From the NCBI GenBank assembly GCA_030998225.1, contig JAPYXD010000715.1, forward strand, positions 310,001 through 374,000: a stretch of 64,000 nucleotides of DNA. Direction: 5' to 3'. This document shows positions 35,166-45,600 of this stretch, piece after piece. A program made the translations under genes and the position numbers. The DNA comes from Diplolepis rosae. Lineage: Eukaryota > Arthropoda > Insecta > Hymenoptera > Diplolepididae. The stretch's first letter is position 1. Each line of letters starts with the position of its first letter. Under the pieces are notes generated by a model. That model saw only the letters and a program-made list of their open reading frames with translations, was not told the origin of the DNA and did no database searches.

Positions 35166-35575
35166 GGTTATGTATCTAGAATTTTCAACAAACACTGAAC
35201 ATTATTGTCGTTCAGAATTAATTGTATTGGTCTAAAACCTCAATTTTCTCAAGGATCATTGACATTGTACCTTAATCAGTTAGTTAACTGATTTTCCACA
35301 TTGCAAATAATTAAAAGGCTTGCACCAAGTTCACTCAAACTCACTTATTTCACAAGTCAAAATATTAGGGAATTAATAGAATTCTCTTTACGTTATTCAA
35401 AAGGTTTTATCGTGACATAAGAGTTTTAGGGTTTTCTCGCTGATTTCGATTTGAAGGACCGTTTTGCGAAATACTCTCTTCTCATAGTTAGGTCTGATTC
35501 CCAGGTTATAGAGCGCGAGCTCTGACCTAAAAATCATTTTTTCAATAGGATACTATAACGTTTTCGGACGTAACA

Positions 35576-36359
35576 ACTTATTACCTGTAAGTAATTATTT
35601 ATTTAGTTATTTTATAAATTTCGGGTCGGCTACAAATTTTTCCTACGTAATCAAACTTGAGGCTAGGTTTTCACATTTGTTTTTAAAGCAGTGTTTTTAT
35701 ATTCTCAGAAAATAGAATTACAAGAAAGGTAATTATGACAGAATGTATTGAGTAAAAATGATTATTATTCTAAAAATTTACATAAAAATACAATTAATTA
35801 ACATTCTGAATTTACAATATTCAAAATCAATTGAGTGAAATAAAAAAAAGTTAAACAATATACCTACTTGAATACAACAGGTTATTAACCTAACCTCAAA
35901 TTCTGCATTTGAATTCTACAAACAAATAGTTTCAAATAAATAGTCCTTGCAGATCACACACTCGAAAGGATTATTGAACATTTCCTGAAATTCATAAAAT
36001 TTATGTCACGTCATCAACATTATTTAAAATTTTTTACAAAATTTTTTGGCTGTCAAATTTTGTAAACAATGTAGACGACGAGATGCACATCGAATCGAAT
36101 CGAAGAAATCGCAGAAACTCAGAAAGTTAGCGAACGCTTGCTTTTACTTTAGTTCGTACATGCTATATATAGACAAAATAAGGAGAGAGCCGAAGTTTCC
36201 CAAAAATTTTCGAGCATCTCCTAGTTTTCGAATTCAGAAGAGGAAAAGTCGGTTGCGCGTGCAGCCAAACCTACAGCTCCTACTTTATTCACACGGATGT
36301 AGCCTGAAAATATGTGCGCATGGTTGGCGTGTCCGATCCGAGCAAACTGTTGCACGGTT
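35576..36359 (-). repeat. right arm of second giant inverted repeat
   Basis: Mirror of 24283-25080 as described for the whole element. It includes the atatatagacaaaataagga segment. The arm ends at acggtt, after which no match to the left flank exists. Confidence 0.75.
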
Positions 36360-37139
36360 AAGAATTGAAAGAACGGATGGAAGAATGGGATGCGCGCGTG
36401 ACCCAGAATTGAGTAGTTCTTGAAAGTTGACAATTACCGATGGAAACGGCCGAACCACGTTTTCAATTAAACACCGCTCCAAACATTTATCGCCCAGAAA
36501 ATTTCCAGTCAGAAAGTTGGACCAAAATGTCTCCCGAGCATGCTTGGCAATTTTTGAGCATCTCCGTGCTGTGGAATCAAAAATATCGCGAGTTGAAGTG
36601 TGCAGCGCTATTGACTGACACAATGCCACGCGCTTTCAATTTCCTACATTACCTTAGAATTTATAAGAATTTTGTTATTTTTGCTTATTAAACTTGTTAA
36701 ACAATAAAAATGAATCAATACTGCAATATGAAATTATCTCTTAAACTTTGTATGTACATTTCGCATTAAAATTCAAATTACTTCACATCAGTGGGAGTTA
36801 ATGAAAGAATTTATTTGTTAAATTATAACTATTATTTTTTAAACAAAAAAAAATCTCCAACTTTTTTAAGTTTTTTGGTATATTGGCTTTACGGACAATC
36901 CATTTTAGATTGAATTTGCAAGCAAGGCTTTACAGAAATATAAATTATTATCATATCTTTATGTTTTAATTTACTCAATATTATTTAAGTACGTTTAGAA
37001 ATGAAAAAATATGGGAGGTTTTTATAATTTCTGAATTTTAGTTTCATTCTTAGATGCTTAAACTTCTTTAGTTCTGAAAATATTCACAGCAATGAAAAAA
37101 TCCGTGTTTATACTGAAAGTATTGCAAGTGCCATTTTTT
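36360..37139. other. unassigned sequence
   Basis: Moderately GC-rich to 36640, then AT-rich. Short overlapping ORFs (36427-36691) have no recognisable domain. Nothing else supported. Confidence 0.4.
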
Positions 37140-37330
37140 ACTATATAATGTGACATGTTCGAGAACATGTCTACTATTATATTGACCCATAATTCACAGA
37201 ATTTTTTATCATTTTTTATTTTTGGATAGGGTCAAATTACTTTTATTTTCAGATTAAAAATGACCAATGGCAGATATAAAAAAACGTAAAGAGTAAGGCA
37301 AACTAATCAATTAATTAATTTCACATTAAA
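37140..37330 (+). repeat. PLE-type terminal module, solo remnant
   Basis: tgacatgttcgagaacatgt at 37151 is followed by tattgacccataa and ggatagggtcaa, the same order as at 2629 and 20525 in the inverted-repeat elements. No intact hammerhead follows. This shows the module also occurs outside palindromes. Confidence 0.55.
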
Positions 37331-37394
37331 AAAAGAAATTTCCCGGCCGGTTCGTTCTGCAAAATTCTAAGTTTTTTTTGTTCTATCAGCACTG

Positions 37395-37905
37395 AATTTT
37401 ACATATTTTTATGTGCCTTCGGCGCGTAAACTCGTTTTTACGCTACAGTTGAGAGTAGCGTAATGTTCTGTATTACGATTCAGAGGAATGTAATGTAAAA
37501 ATTGAACTGCGCATGTGCCTATAACCAGACAGCGGAGCGTAATCTTCTTCTTATTCTTCTTCTTCTTCGTACAGCTTTGGCACCGTACTGACAAAGCCTT
37601 GTACATTTAAACTACGCATGCTCTATTACAATATGCTACTACTACACAAGATCAAGAAAATCAAAATGGCCAGAACAAGTCGCGAAATATAAAGTGAAAT
37701 GGACGAGATGCATGATGAATACTAGATTAGATTCGAGTGTACGCATAAAAACTCGTATACGCACCAAAGTCACATAAAATAGAATAAGTGCCAATGCACA
37801 CAATACGGATAATGGCTTTAGGGGCATGCGCAGTTCAATTTTTACATTTCATTCCTCTGTAGCGCAATATAGTACATTGCGCTACTGTTAACTGTAGCGA
37901 AAAAA
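37395..37905. repeat. hairpin-rich repeat unit (family A), second locus
   Basis: It shares atgtgccttcggcgcgtaaa, ctactactacacaagatc, atcaaaatggcc and acgcataaaaactcgt with 29.44-30.18 kb and 48.2-48.9 kb. The left and right ends are partly mirrored (gaactgcgcatg and catgcgcagttc), making the copy a foldback. Confidence 0.65.
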
Positions 37906-37919
37906 TGAGTTTGCGCGCC

Positions 37920-38460
37920 GGTGGAAAATAATTTTATTAATAAATTTCATTTTTGATCCAACTCTTTTTCTTATCGCTTCTTACCAAATTTAAAAAAATA
38001 ATGCGATTCTAATAAATCATGAATCATTTTTTCAGAGAAAAGATTTCCCACAACTTCAACGTTTCTGATTTTTTAAAATAAATTCTTTAATGGCTGAAAC
38101 CATTAAAAAAAAATTGCCAAAACGAAATTTTTATAAACAAATTTCTGAATTTGATAATAATTTATTTATTTTCGAAAATTGGAAATATTTGAGTTGCAGG
38201 GAATCTTTTCCTTGAAAAAGTGATTTGTAATTTGTCAGAATCGCATAATTTTTTAAAATTTGGTTAGAAGCGATAAGAAAAAAAGTTGGGGTAAAAATAA
38301 AATTTATTAATAAAATTATTTTTCTGCATTTCAAATTTTTTTCATGGAAATTAATCTTTTCTCTTCCAAAATAGGCCTTCAATAATAATATTGCTATTCT
38401 TGAAAGCAAAATTATCTATTTTTGCCTGAGGTCTAATTTTCGTGGATCAACTACCTTGAG
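37920..38460. repeat. palindromic MITE (family B), truncated copy
   Basis: ttttcttatcgcttcttacc near 37970 is mirrored near 38270, and the arms extend through aataattttattaataaatt. The right side continues about 120 bp further than the left. It is the same family as 41358-42030 (ttaaaataaattctttaatg shared). Confidence 0.7.
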
Positions 38461-38693
38461 GTTCGCAGTTTTTTGCATAGGAACTTTTTCTGTAAATCTT
38501 CTGGAAATAAAAATACAAATTACATATATCTTTGATTTGTACTTATTACGCCTTAACCAAGATTTAATGCGAAATTGTGAAAATGTAATTCAAGAGTGAG
38601 AAGTTAATATCAACTTTTCACTCATGAATTATGATAAATTTTCATAATTTTGCGCTAAACCTTTAATTTCCTTCCAATTATATTCTCTGCAAC

Positions 38694-38895
38694 TAGGGAT
38701 AGGAACTTTATGCTTTTGATCATCTCGATTTATGCTTCCAAAAAATGCTTATTTATGCTAAAATTATGCTCTTCTTTTATCAAATTTATGCTTTAACTAT
38801 GCCCCCCTTTACCCGAATTTCTGCTTGCATATGCTCTAAATCATATTTTTATGTGATTATGCTTTTATGCTTCAAGCATAAAGTTCCCATCCCTA
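38694..38895. mobile_element. 202-bp hAT-type MITE
   Basis: Terminal inverted repeats tagggataggaactttatgc and gcataaagttcccatcccta are flanked by a perfect 8-bp duplication tctgcaac (38686-38693 and 38896-38903). An 8-bp duplication with such ends is diagnostic of hAT elements. The interior is rich in atgctt words. It is inserted in the decayed 3' end of a PLE endonuclease fragment. Confidence 0.93.
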
Positions 38896-38903
38896 TCTGC
38901 AAC

Positions 38904-39535
38904 ACATTTAAAGAACCTACGTATGCATGTATATGCACTAACACGTGCACGGCCTGATTCCATTCTAAGATCAGACAGAATATTATGGTAATTACACTTT
39001 CTCCCAAGGTTCTTTTTGTGTTCTTCTACTCTAGTATTCAGAAGTCTGCCTGTTTGTCCCACATAAGTCACTTTCCACTTTTTACAAATCAATTTATATA
39101 CCACACCACTTTTATCAAATCTATTCAAGACGTCTTTACCCAAAGTTATAAGTACTCCTATCCCAAACGGTATTCTAAAAATTGTATGGATTTTAAACTT
39201 TTTTAACATAAACTGAATTGTTTGTGTAATTTGACCAAAATGTGGAAGAAAAATAGTATTATGTTCATCAAAGATTCCAGTTTGTGTATCCGTGTCCACA
39301 TTACTACCCTGTCTACTCTTAACTTGTTCAATTCTAATTTTTATATGTTTTTCAATCAAATCTTGTAGGTAGTGATTAAAAAATAAATTTTTTCTAACAA
39401 CATCTAAATTTTCTGAATGTAATTATTCATTAGACAAACAAACAGCTCTGTCAACCAGATTTTTAATAATAGCGACTTTATTTTAAAAGGAATGATTTTA
39501 AATGAAATTTCACAATCTAACAGAATATGTTCTCT
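38904..39535 (-). pseudogene. Penelope-like element C-terminal fragment (RT tail plus GIY-YIG endonuclease)
   Basis: The minus-strand frame begins near 39535 with VAIIKNLVDRAV, typical of the end of PLE reverse transcriptase. It has one in-frame TAA near 39422 and then runs through FLPHFGQITQTIQFMLKKFK to the nuclease signature VVYKLICKKW, TYVGQTGRLL and TRVEEHKKNL. Beyond that similarity fades, and the hAT MITE interrupts the region. The later part of the nuclease (its catalytic glutamate region) is lost. The linker and nuclease differ clearly from those at 8.1 kb and 60.4 kb, so this is a different PLE lineage. Confidence 0.8.
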
Positions 39536-39849
39536 CTTTTTTCTTTCCTTCTTTTTTGTTAGTTTTCTCATAATTGTTTATTCTGGGAAGTGGTTTTTGG
39601 TCTAAATTTGGTCGTGCTTTTGTATTTTAAGGGTTCGAATGGTTTCGAATTCTTGGAATTTTGAATTATACTTTTGTTTGGACAATGAGGGGAATTTGAG
39701 TTTGTAGTGATACGGGTTCGAATTCATTTTTGAATTCTACTGACTTGGATTGGAGGTCAAATTTAATAATTGCTCTTTCTTTATTTAATATTGCGTAGGA
39801 CAATCTTTTATGTGGGATCAGAACCAGATTTGGTATTAATTACAAAATG

Positions 39850-40922
39850 AGAATTAATATTCTTCAGAAAAATTATTTAATAGAATGTAGAAGGAATGAT
39901 GTTTTACCCAGAAATATATTCAATTTAAATTCCAAATTTAAGGATTTCAGTTTTCATAGTAATTTTTGTGAGAGAAAATAATTCCAGCACCATCTCAACA
40001 ATTTTAAATGTTCTCTTCTTAGTTTGCAAATCAAAGATATCTCTAATCATATCAATTATTTAATGAATAGAGTTTTACAATGAGGAACGAATAAGAGAAA
40101 TGGTTGCCACAGAATGTAATTATTGTTCTTTTGAAACATCAAATTGTTCTTAATAATAGATTTCTGAACAATGGTAGCGGTCACATCAAAAAATTAAATG
40201 GTGCAATTTTGGAGCAAAGTAGTGCTTAAAAGCAAAACTTAAATTTGCATAGGGTTCTCGAGAGAGAAAACATTGATCCTTGGTTTGTAAATTTGACTGA
40301 GACTCAGGTGCCAGATTCTATACAGGATATCCTTAGATTGGGAAAGGGCTTTAGTAGTAATATGATAAATGATACATCAAAGCAGATGATAGAAATTGTC
40401 AAGGATATTGAAGCTAATATACAGAAAATTCCGAAGTCAGATCAGCAAGATTTCAGAAATAAGGTCTTGCACTTATCCAAGGGTTTACTGGACAAAAACC
40501 GTTTGGATATTAGTAGTATAGACAGGAAATTTGTTAGTAACTTAAAAACAACTAAAGAGTTGCTTAGAAAAAACAAAGACTTGATGTGTACAAATGCAGA
40601 CGAGGGTAATATTTCAGTTCTCGTCAGGAGATCGGAATACATAAGGGACATGGAGGAGTTGCTTAACAATGTTGAGAACTTTGAAATATTAGTTCAAGAT
40701 CCTTTGAAAAAATTAAAAAGCAGTAGTTTCAGGATGGGGGATAATTGGAAGAATAAAGATTCAGGAAAGATAGAAAGAAAATTGAGGAAAGATACTAGAT
40801 GGAGAGATATTGATACAACGAATACTGTTTTGGTTATGTGTTATGGATTAGCAATATATAATTGGTACTTAATCCAAAGGATTACATTTCAAAACTCGAT
40901 TCAGTTGAAAAAAAAACCATGA
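39850..40922 (+). pseudogene. Penelope-like element N-terminal fragment
   Basis: From about 39860 the frame resembles the N-terminal region of PLE proteins (LIECRRNDVLPRNIF), with stops and frame changes. From 40245 it is open for 225 codons: NIDPWFVNLTETQVPDSIQ, LGKGFSSN, KTTKELLRKNKDL, NADEGNISVLVRRSEYI and DMEELLNNVENFEILVQDP. The ADxGN(x)V block followed by the YI...LL...Y/F...DP pattern is characteristic of the stretch just upstream of the RT palm. The RT itself is absent. It faces away from the C-terminal fragment at 38904-39535, so the two cannot be one simple copy. Confidence 0.75.
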
Positions 40923-41105
40923 ATATTTTTTCCTGTAATTTTAGTTTTGAAGATTTTAGTGTATTAATCACATAATAAAAATTGATTATATAACGAATGA
41001 AAAAAAATTCCGAAAAATAGTTTTAAAATGTACAAAAACATATATTTATAATCAGAGATTGACCTTACCGACATCCTGATTACTTTTGCGTAAATCATTA
41101 AACTT
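40923..41105. other. AT-rich spacer
   Basis: No feature recognised. Confidence 0.4.
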
Positions 41106-42450
41106 TATAGGCACCGTGCGTGACTGCAGCGCCATAGCATGAGTGAACTAAAGGAGGCTGTTCGAGAACTTTTACAATGTATTATAATGGGACTTAGTCA
41201 TAAAAATGTTTATTATCAATAAAAAAACAAACAAAAAAACAATTTGATTCACTTTAAAATTCGATTGTTTTTCCTTGTGAAGTATTTGTGTGAAATCAGC
41301 AGTAAAAAGTAAGTATTTTCCATAATAAAAATGATATAGAAACCAGTAAATATAAGGTTAAGGTAGCTGTCGTGCCAAAAATCAGTCTCTGGAAAAAGAA
41401 GTTTTTCTATGATTTCAAGACTGGAAATTATATCATCAGCCGTGTCATATGTAAGGAAAGATACTCTTTTTTAATGAAAAAATTTAAAAATTACGAAAAA
41501 TAATTTTTTAATAATGTTTTTTGTAATAGGCTTTTTCCTTACTATCGCTTCTTACCAATTTTTTAAAAATGATTGAAGTTTCTTAAATCATTGCTTATTT
41601 TTTCGGGGAAAATATTCTCTACAACTTGACTGTTTCCAATTTTTTAAAATAAATTCTTTAATGGCTGAAATAATTAAAAATCAATTTTCCAAAACAAAAT
41701 TTTTATAAACAAATTGCTGTATTTGGTAATAATTGATTTATTTTCAAAAATTGGAAACGGTTAAGTTGTAGAGAATATTTCCCCCGAAAAAATAAGCTAT
41801 GTTTTAAGAAACTTCAATCATTTTCAAAAAATTGGTAAGAAGCGATAGTAAAGAAATATCCTATTATAAAAAACATTATTAAAATATTATTTTTCGTAAT
41901 TTTAAAATTTTTTCATTAAAAAGAGTGTCTTTTCTTACATATGACACGGCTGATGATATAATTCTCAGTCTTGAAATCATAGAAAACTTCTTTTTCCAGA
42001 GACTGTTTTTTGGCATGACGACTACCTTAAGTTAATGACAGATCAAAACAGACTAGAAAAATAATAAAGAATTAAATTGTAATTTCATGATGACACTTTT
42101 AGGTACTTGTTGAGTAAATAAATATTAATTGCTTATTTTCAGATTCAAATTCATCATGGATATAATTATTAAAACAGGTTTTCAATCAATTAAACATACA
42201 ATAGAATTTCAACCACACAAACTAAAATTAAAGGTAAAAATCTCGTTCTGGCAGAACACGTACGAGATGTCCAAGAGTTCCGTAGAAATAATGAAAGTTA
42301 TTTAATAAAATCTCGTATAATTCGACAAGCATATAAAAATAAAATGAAATGAAATATAAAACAGCCTCCTTTAACGCCTAAATTATCCACTGCGTGCGCT
42401 GGCGTCGATTTAACTCTCCCTACCATGACTTCGCACCGTGCCTATACCAG
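41106..42450. repeat. foldback repeat with palindromic core (family B full copy)
   Basis: The outer edges ataggcaccgtgcg and aaaggaggctgtt at 41106-41175 are mirrored at 42358-42450. The core 41358-42030 is a near-perfect 670-bp palindrome: ttaaggtagctgtcgtgcc mirrored by ggcatgacgactaccttaa, and ggtaagaagcgatag mirrored inside. The core family recurs at 37.9-38.5 kb. Non-coding. Confidence 0.8.
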
Positions 42451-42870
42451 TAATCGATAACTTCATCCTTAACATAACAAGCACTAATCTAACATAACTT
42501 AACTGATATAAGGGAAAATTTATTTATGCGATAAAGGAATGGCCAAAAATCGACAACATCTTTCCTAACCTACAAAGCAGTCATGTAACGTAACTTATCT
42601 GATCATGAAAAATTTATTTATGCGATAAAAAAAGGCCAATAATCGAGAACTTTATCTTTAATATAACAAACACTAATCTAACGCAACTGAAATGATCAGG
42701 AAAACCTGATTTCTGCAATAAAGATAAAGATAATTCTGCATAAATAAAGTTTTCCTGGTCATTCATGTCACGTTAGATTAGTGCTTGTTAGGTTAAGGAT
42801 GAAATTCTTGATTATTGGCGATTTCTTTATCACATAAATAAGTTTGTCTCAATCAGTTAAGTGTTGAATC
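42451..42870. repeat. tandem 95-bp units followed by an inverted unit
   Basis: Three direct units start near 42452, 42547 and 42641 (aatcgataacttcatcctta, then taacataac, then aaaatttatttatgcgataa). They are followed by an inverted copy at 42725-42865 (acataaataagtt mirrored). A strong tcctgatcat/aggaaaacctg turn lies at the switch. Confidence 0.7.
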
Positions 42871-43558
42871 GGAGAAGCAATAATTTCAATTGGTCACGAA
42901 TTATTTATGCGGCCGATGGAAATAAGGTCGTGAATTGGAAATGTACGACTGACGATTATTGAATGTGCATCGCAGTGAATCGGAATAGTAAGATTAAAAA
43001 AAATAATTATTGGGGAATGTTTTGAATAATAATAATTATCTTTTTAATTAAATAATTTATTAGAATGTGTAACTGTGCAAAGAAAATAAACATATAGTAT
43101 CTATTATTATATTATAAAAATAGACTATAGACTCTAGTACGTCTACGTACAGAGAGGTTTGAACCATTTTTTTAAAGAAAAACGTAATAAACAATGGAAA
43201 CATTATAAAATATATCTATATATTAATTATACAGGCAATATATTGTCCATCTAATTCCATAAGGTCGTGTCCCACATCGATGATAATTTTTGTCTTTTAA
43301 TTTTTTATCTTCACAAGTGAAGACAAACAAGTTATATTTCGATTATGTTTTTACAAGATTGCTCTTCTCAACAGAAGTACTCAGTGACTTTGTAGTAAAA
43401 AAATTGTTTAATAAATTTAACAAGTAGTGACATATACAAAAAAATTTATGTTGGCATGAAGTTGCTAAATTTTGTGGTTTACGACCTTATAGAATAGGCT
43501 GGACGATATTTAAATTTTCTTAATATAACATCCGTAATATTTTTCTCAGGTATTATGC
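42871..43558. other. AT-rich sequence, nothing recognised
   Basis: No ORF, repeat or RNA gene was identified. Confidence 0.4.
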
Positions 43559-44725
43559 TTTCTGATATCAGCCAAAACTTCAGGGGGTAGATCCTGCAAT
43601 TGAATAATCGGTACGTCTAAATTCACTCTCTGACACAGCACTACCATTTCTTGATCTCTCAGCATCACCATTCTCATTCTGATATATCCTATTATCTAAA
43701 GTTTGCTCAGCTTCCGAGGTTCCTCTGTTCATGTTCTTTTCTTCAGTATTTTCATCTACCCACTCGTCTTCGTCTTCTTCAGCGGTTTCTGCTCCGGATG
43801 ATTTTTTCTTTAAATCGGCAATTTTTCAACTTATGTAAGTGCGTACCATGTCCAATTCTTCATCTATGATTAGCTCATCGACATTTAAGAAAAGGAAAAC
43901 TTATTTTATCAAAAACCTTCTCCAGGTTTTAGAGACTTGAGCAAACGTGTTTTACAAAGCAATTGCAGGGTGCAATTCTAAAAGGGAAATCTTTTTACGC
44001 TCGAAGCGTATATTTTCTCAACTTTAGACGGTGATTTCAACTCTAATTTTCAACTGATAGAAGCAAAAGAAAAATACATTTTATAATTTTGATCTTTATA
44101 CTTTTTATACAGATAATTTTCTTTCCTTCTATTTTGTTACTGGATTCTTTTGCTGTTTGGTACAGTTGCTGCCTTTACCACTTATAGTACCGTTCTGTAG
44201 AATATCAAATCCAAAAATGGCTAATGCCAAATTTTTTTACAACTTGTGCATAAATCTTGACATTGTCTGCACTTATTCTAAACGTATCGTAGCCCATCCA
44301 CTCTCCTCTGCTAATATAGATCTGCAGATAAAAATTTTAAGTTCACAGAAAAAAAAAATCAAATATATTTTGTGCTGGTTATAAATTTCGCTTTATCATT
44401 ATTCGCTTTGTCTCGTCTTTGTCTCCGACCTTATAATCTGAATTTTCAGGGTCTGTATTTTGGGATACCTTTTGAACTTACTCTTCAATCTTATCTATGC
44501 AGAAAGAAAAAAGAAAAGATTTGATTTGAACCACTGCAAGCAACCATTAAACAAAAAAAAAATAAAAATTTTATAGTCAAAAGTTGCATGTACCTTGGAT
44601 GGAATTTAAATTACGAATTGCGATTTCTATTTTCATTATCATTCTCTTTGTGGCATCCAAAGTATGCAAATATTCCTCGATTGCCTTTTCTTTATGGAAT
44701 ATCGCACTGTCTTTCTGCTTCATAT
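43559..44725 (-). pseudogene. unidentified degraded gene segment with exon-like blocks
   Basis: Three minus-strand blocks look coding. (a) About 44725-44597: QYMKQKDSAIFHKEKAIEEY then LHTLDATKRMIMKIEIAIRN, ending at a good donor (ATCCAAG|GTACAT). (b) About 44500-44420, after an acceptor tttctgcatag: DKIEE then a stop or donor (GAAGA|GTAAGT), and a further open acidic stretch. (c) About 43895-43559: VDELIIDEELDMVRTYIS, a TGA, KIADLKKKSS and the acidic EEDEDEWVDENTEEK. Here a second frame reads LCQRVNLDVPIIQLQDLPPEVLADIRKHN. I do not recognise the family. Stops and frame changes suggest a decayed gene or unresolved exon limits. Confidence 0.35.
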
Positions 44726-45600
44726 ATTGTAACCTGGCATAACAGCGTGCCCCTGTAGGATGACAACCGTGCCCACCTCGATGTAAGATGGAAGAGCAGC
44801 GCGATCAACGTACAGGCGCAAGCATGAAGCGCAAGCGCGCGACTCCCACCCGCGACCGATGGACCACGGTGGGAGAAGGCGCGAAATGGTATAAAAGTGG
44901 GATGCTGCGCCGAGATGGGCATTCTGTCGGCTCGCGAGCGAGCCGCAGGCAGCCTAAAGTAGTATCTTGGGGCAGGCTAAGAGTTTTCTGCTCTTAGACG
45001 AGTTCCGACTTACTACCTTGAGACCTTTTTGGGGCAGGCTAAGAGTTTTTTGCTCTTAGACGAGTTCCAAGTGGTCTCACTCGTGAGGTCCGCTGGGCAG
45101 GATAAGAAGTTTTTCTTCTTCATCTGAGTTCGGTGCTCGAGCTCAATAGAAGCATAAAAGGGTTAAATTCGATGTAAAGCATCTTCGCGCTTCAAGACTG
45201 ATTTCGTATTCGTGATATTTCGAGTCACGCGGTAGGCTTATATAGAATCTTATATTATAAAATTCGCGTATTTGATTTATATAAAAGTTCAAAACTCGAG
45301 ATATCAAAATCATGTCATTTTATATCTTATTTTCTTTACATTAAGCAATTTTGTCAAATAGAAGCGAATCTTGGACCAAATGTGCACATAGTATAAGTTG
45401 TCAACCAAAAATTCGTATCATAGAGTAGAGCTTAGGAACTCCAGGCTTATCACCTGTGAGTAAATTTACATACTCAGCGCAGGACGATCTCACTCTTTAT
45501 TGCATTATTATACCAATGTTAGAGTTTATATTTGTAAAGTGAGATCGTATAGATTTTATTATATTAAACCTGATTAACGAAAATAATTGTATGATTCTTA
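44726..45600 (+). mobile_element. LTR-like promoter block (possible solo LTR)
   Basis: An abrupt GC-rich region (44750-45160) inside AT-rich DNA with a clear TATA box (tataaaag at 44890-44897) and a possible initiator about 30 bp downstream (attctgtcgg). Three copies of a hairpin repeat follow. The block begins near tgtaacctggc. No matching second LTR, primer-binding site or gag/pol was found, and no short target duplication is certain. A gene promoter is an alternative reading. A separate hairpin at 45484-45548 (acgatctcact mirrored) lies near its right end. Confidence 0.35.
44966..45135 (+). repeat. three tandem hairpin units of about 60-70 bp
   Basis: ggggcaggctaagag, a short T-rich loop, ctcttagacgagttcc occurs at about 44970 and 45030. 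A diverged third copy (gggcaggataagaag, cttcttcatctgagttc) lies at about 45092. Stem changes are compensated in the third copy (ctaagag/ctcttag becomes ataagaag/cttcttcat), so the hairpin rather than the primary sequence seems kept. Confidence 0.65.

Larger units (their letters stand above)
30243..35575 (+). mobile_element. 5.3-kb TG...CA-ended insertion carrying a large minisatellite
   Basis: The ends are TGTTACATCC and GGACGTAACA, a near-perfect 10-bp inverted pair, and ACTT is duplicated at 30239-30242 and 35576-35579. The opposite arm of the host palindrome (around 25080) preserves the uninterrupted site, so insertion limits and duplication are secure. TG...CA ends and a 4-bp duplication are typical of LTR retroelements. 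A TATA-like tataaata at about 30698 and an aataaa near 30908 fit a promoter and poly(A) signal of an LTR. The 31.06-34.85 kb minisatellite would then lie within a giant solo LTR or a large non-autonomous derivative. No gag, pol or integrase is present. The first 66 bp are tandemly duplicated (second start at 30309). Confidence 0.75.
24283..36359. mobile_element. second giant inverted-repeat (foldback) element, about 12 kb
   Basis: The arm 24283-25129 is mirrored by 36359-35576 plus 30242-30186. The mirror is continuous once the insertion 30243-35575 is removed. Arm landmarks are accgtgcaac/gttgcacggt at the outer ends, atatatagacaaaataagga, and gcgcgtgcagccaaacc. The interior (25130-30185) is a patchwork of smaller inverted repeats, a SINE-like piece, an LTR-like block and hairpin units. 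No transposase was found. The arms resemble those of the 49.5-62.8 kb element (shared ttcagga(g/a)at and tttcgagtgtg context, and caattgatt(t)aatattgtaaatt), so they form one family. No clear target duplication. Confidence 0.72.
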
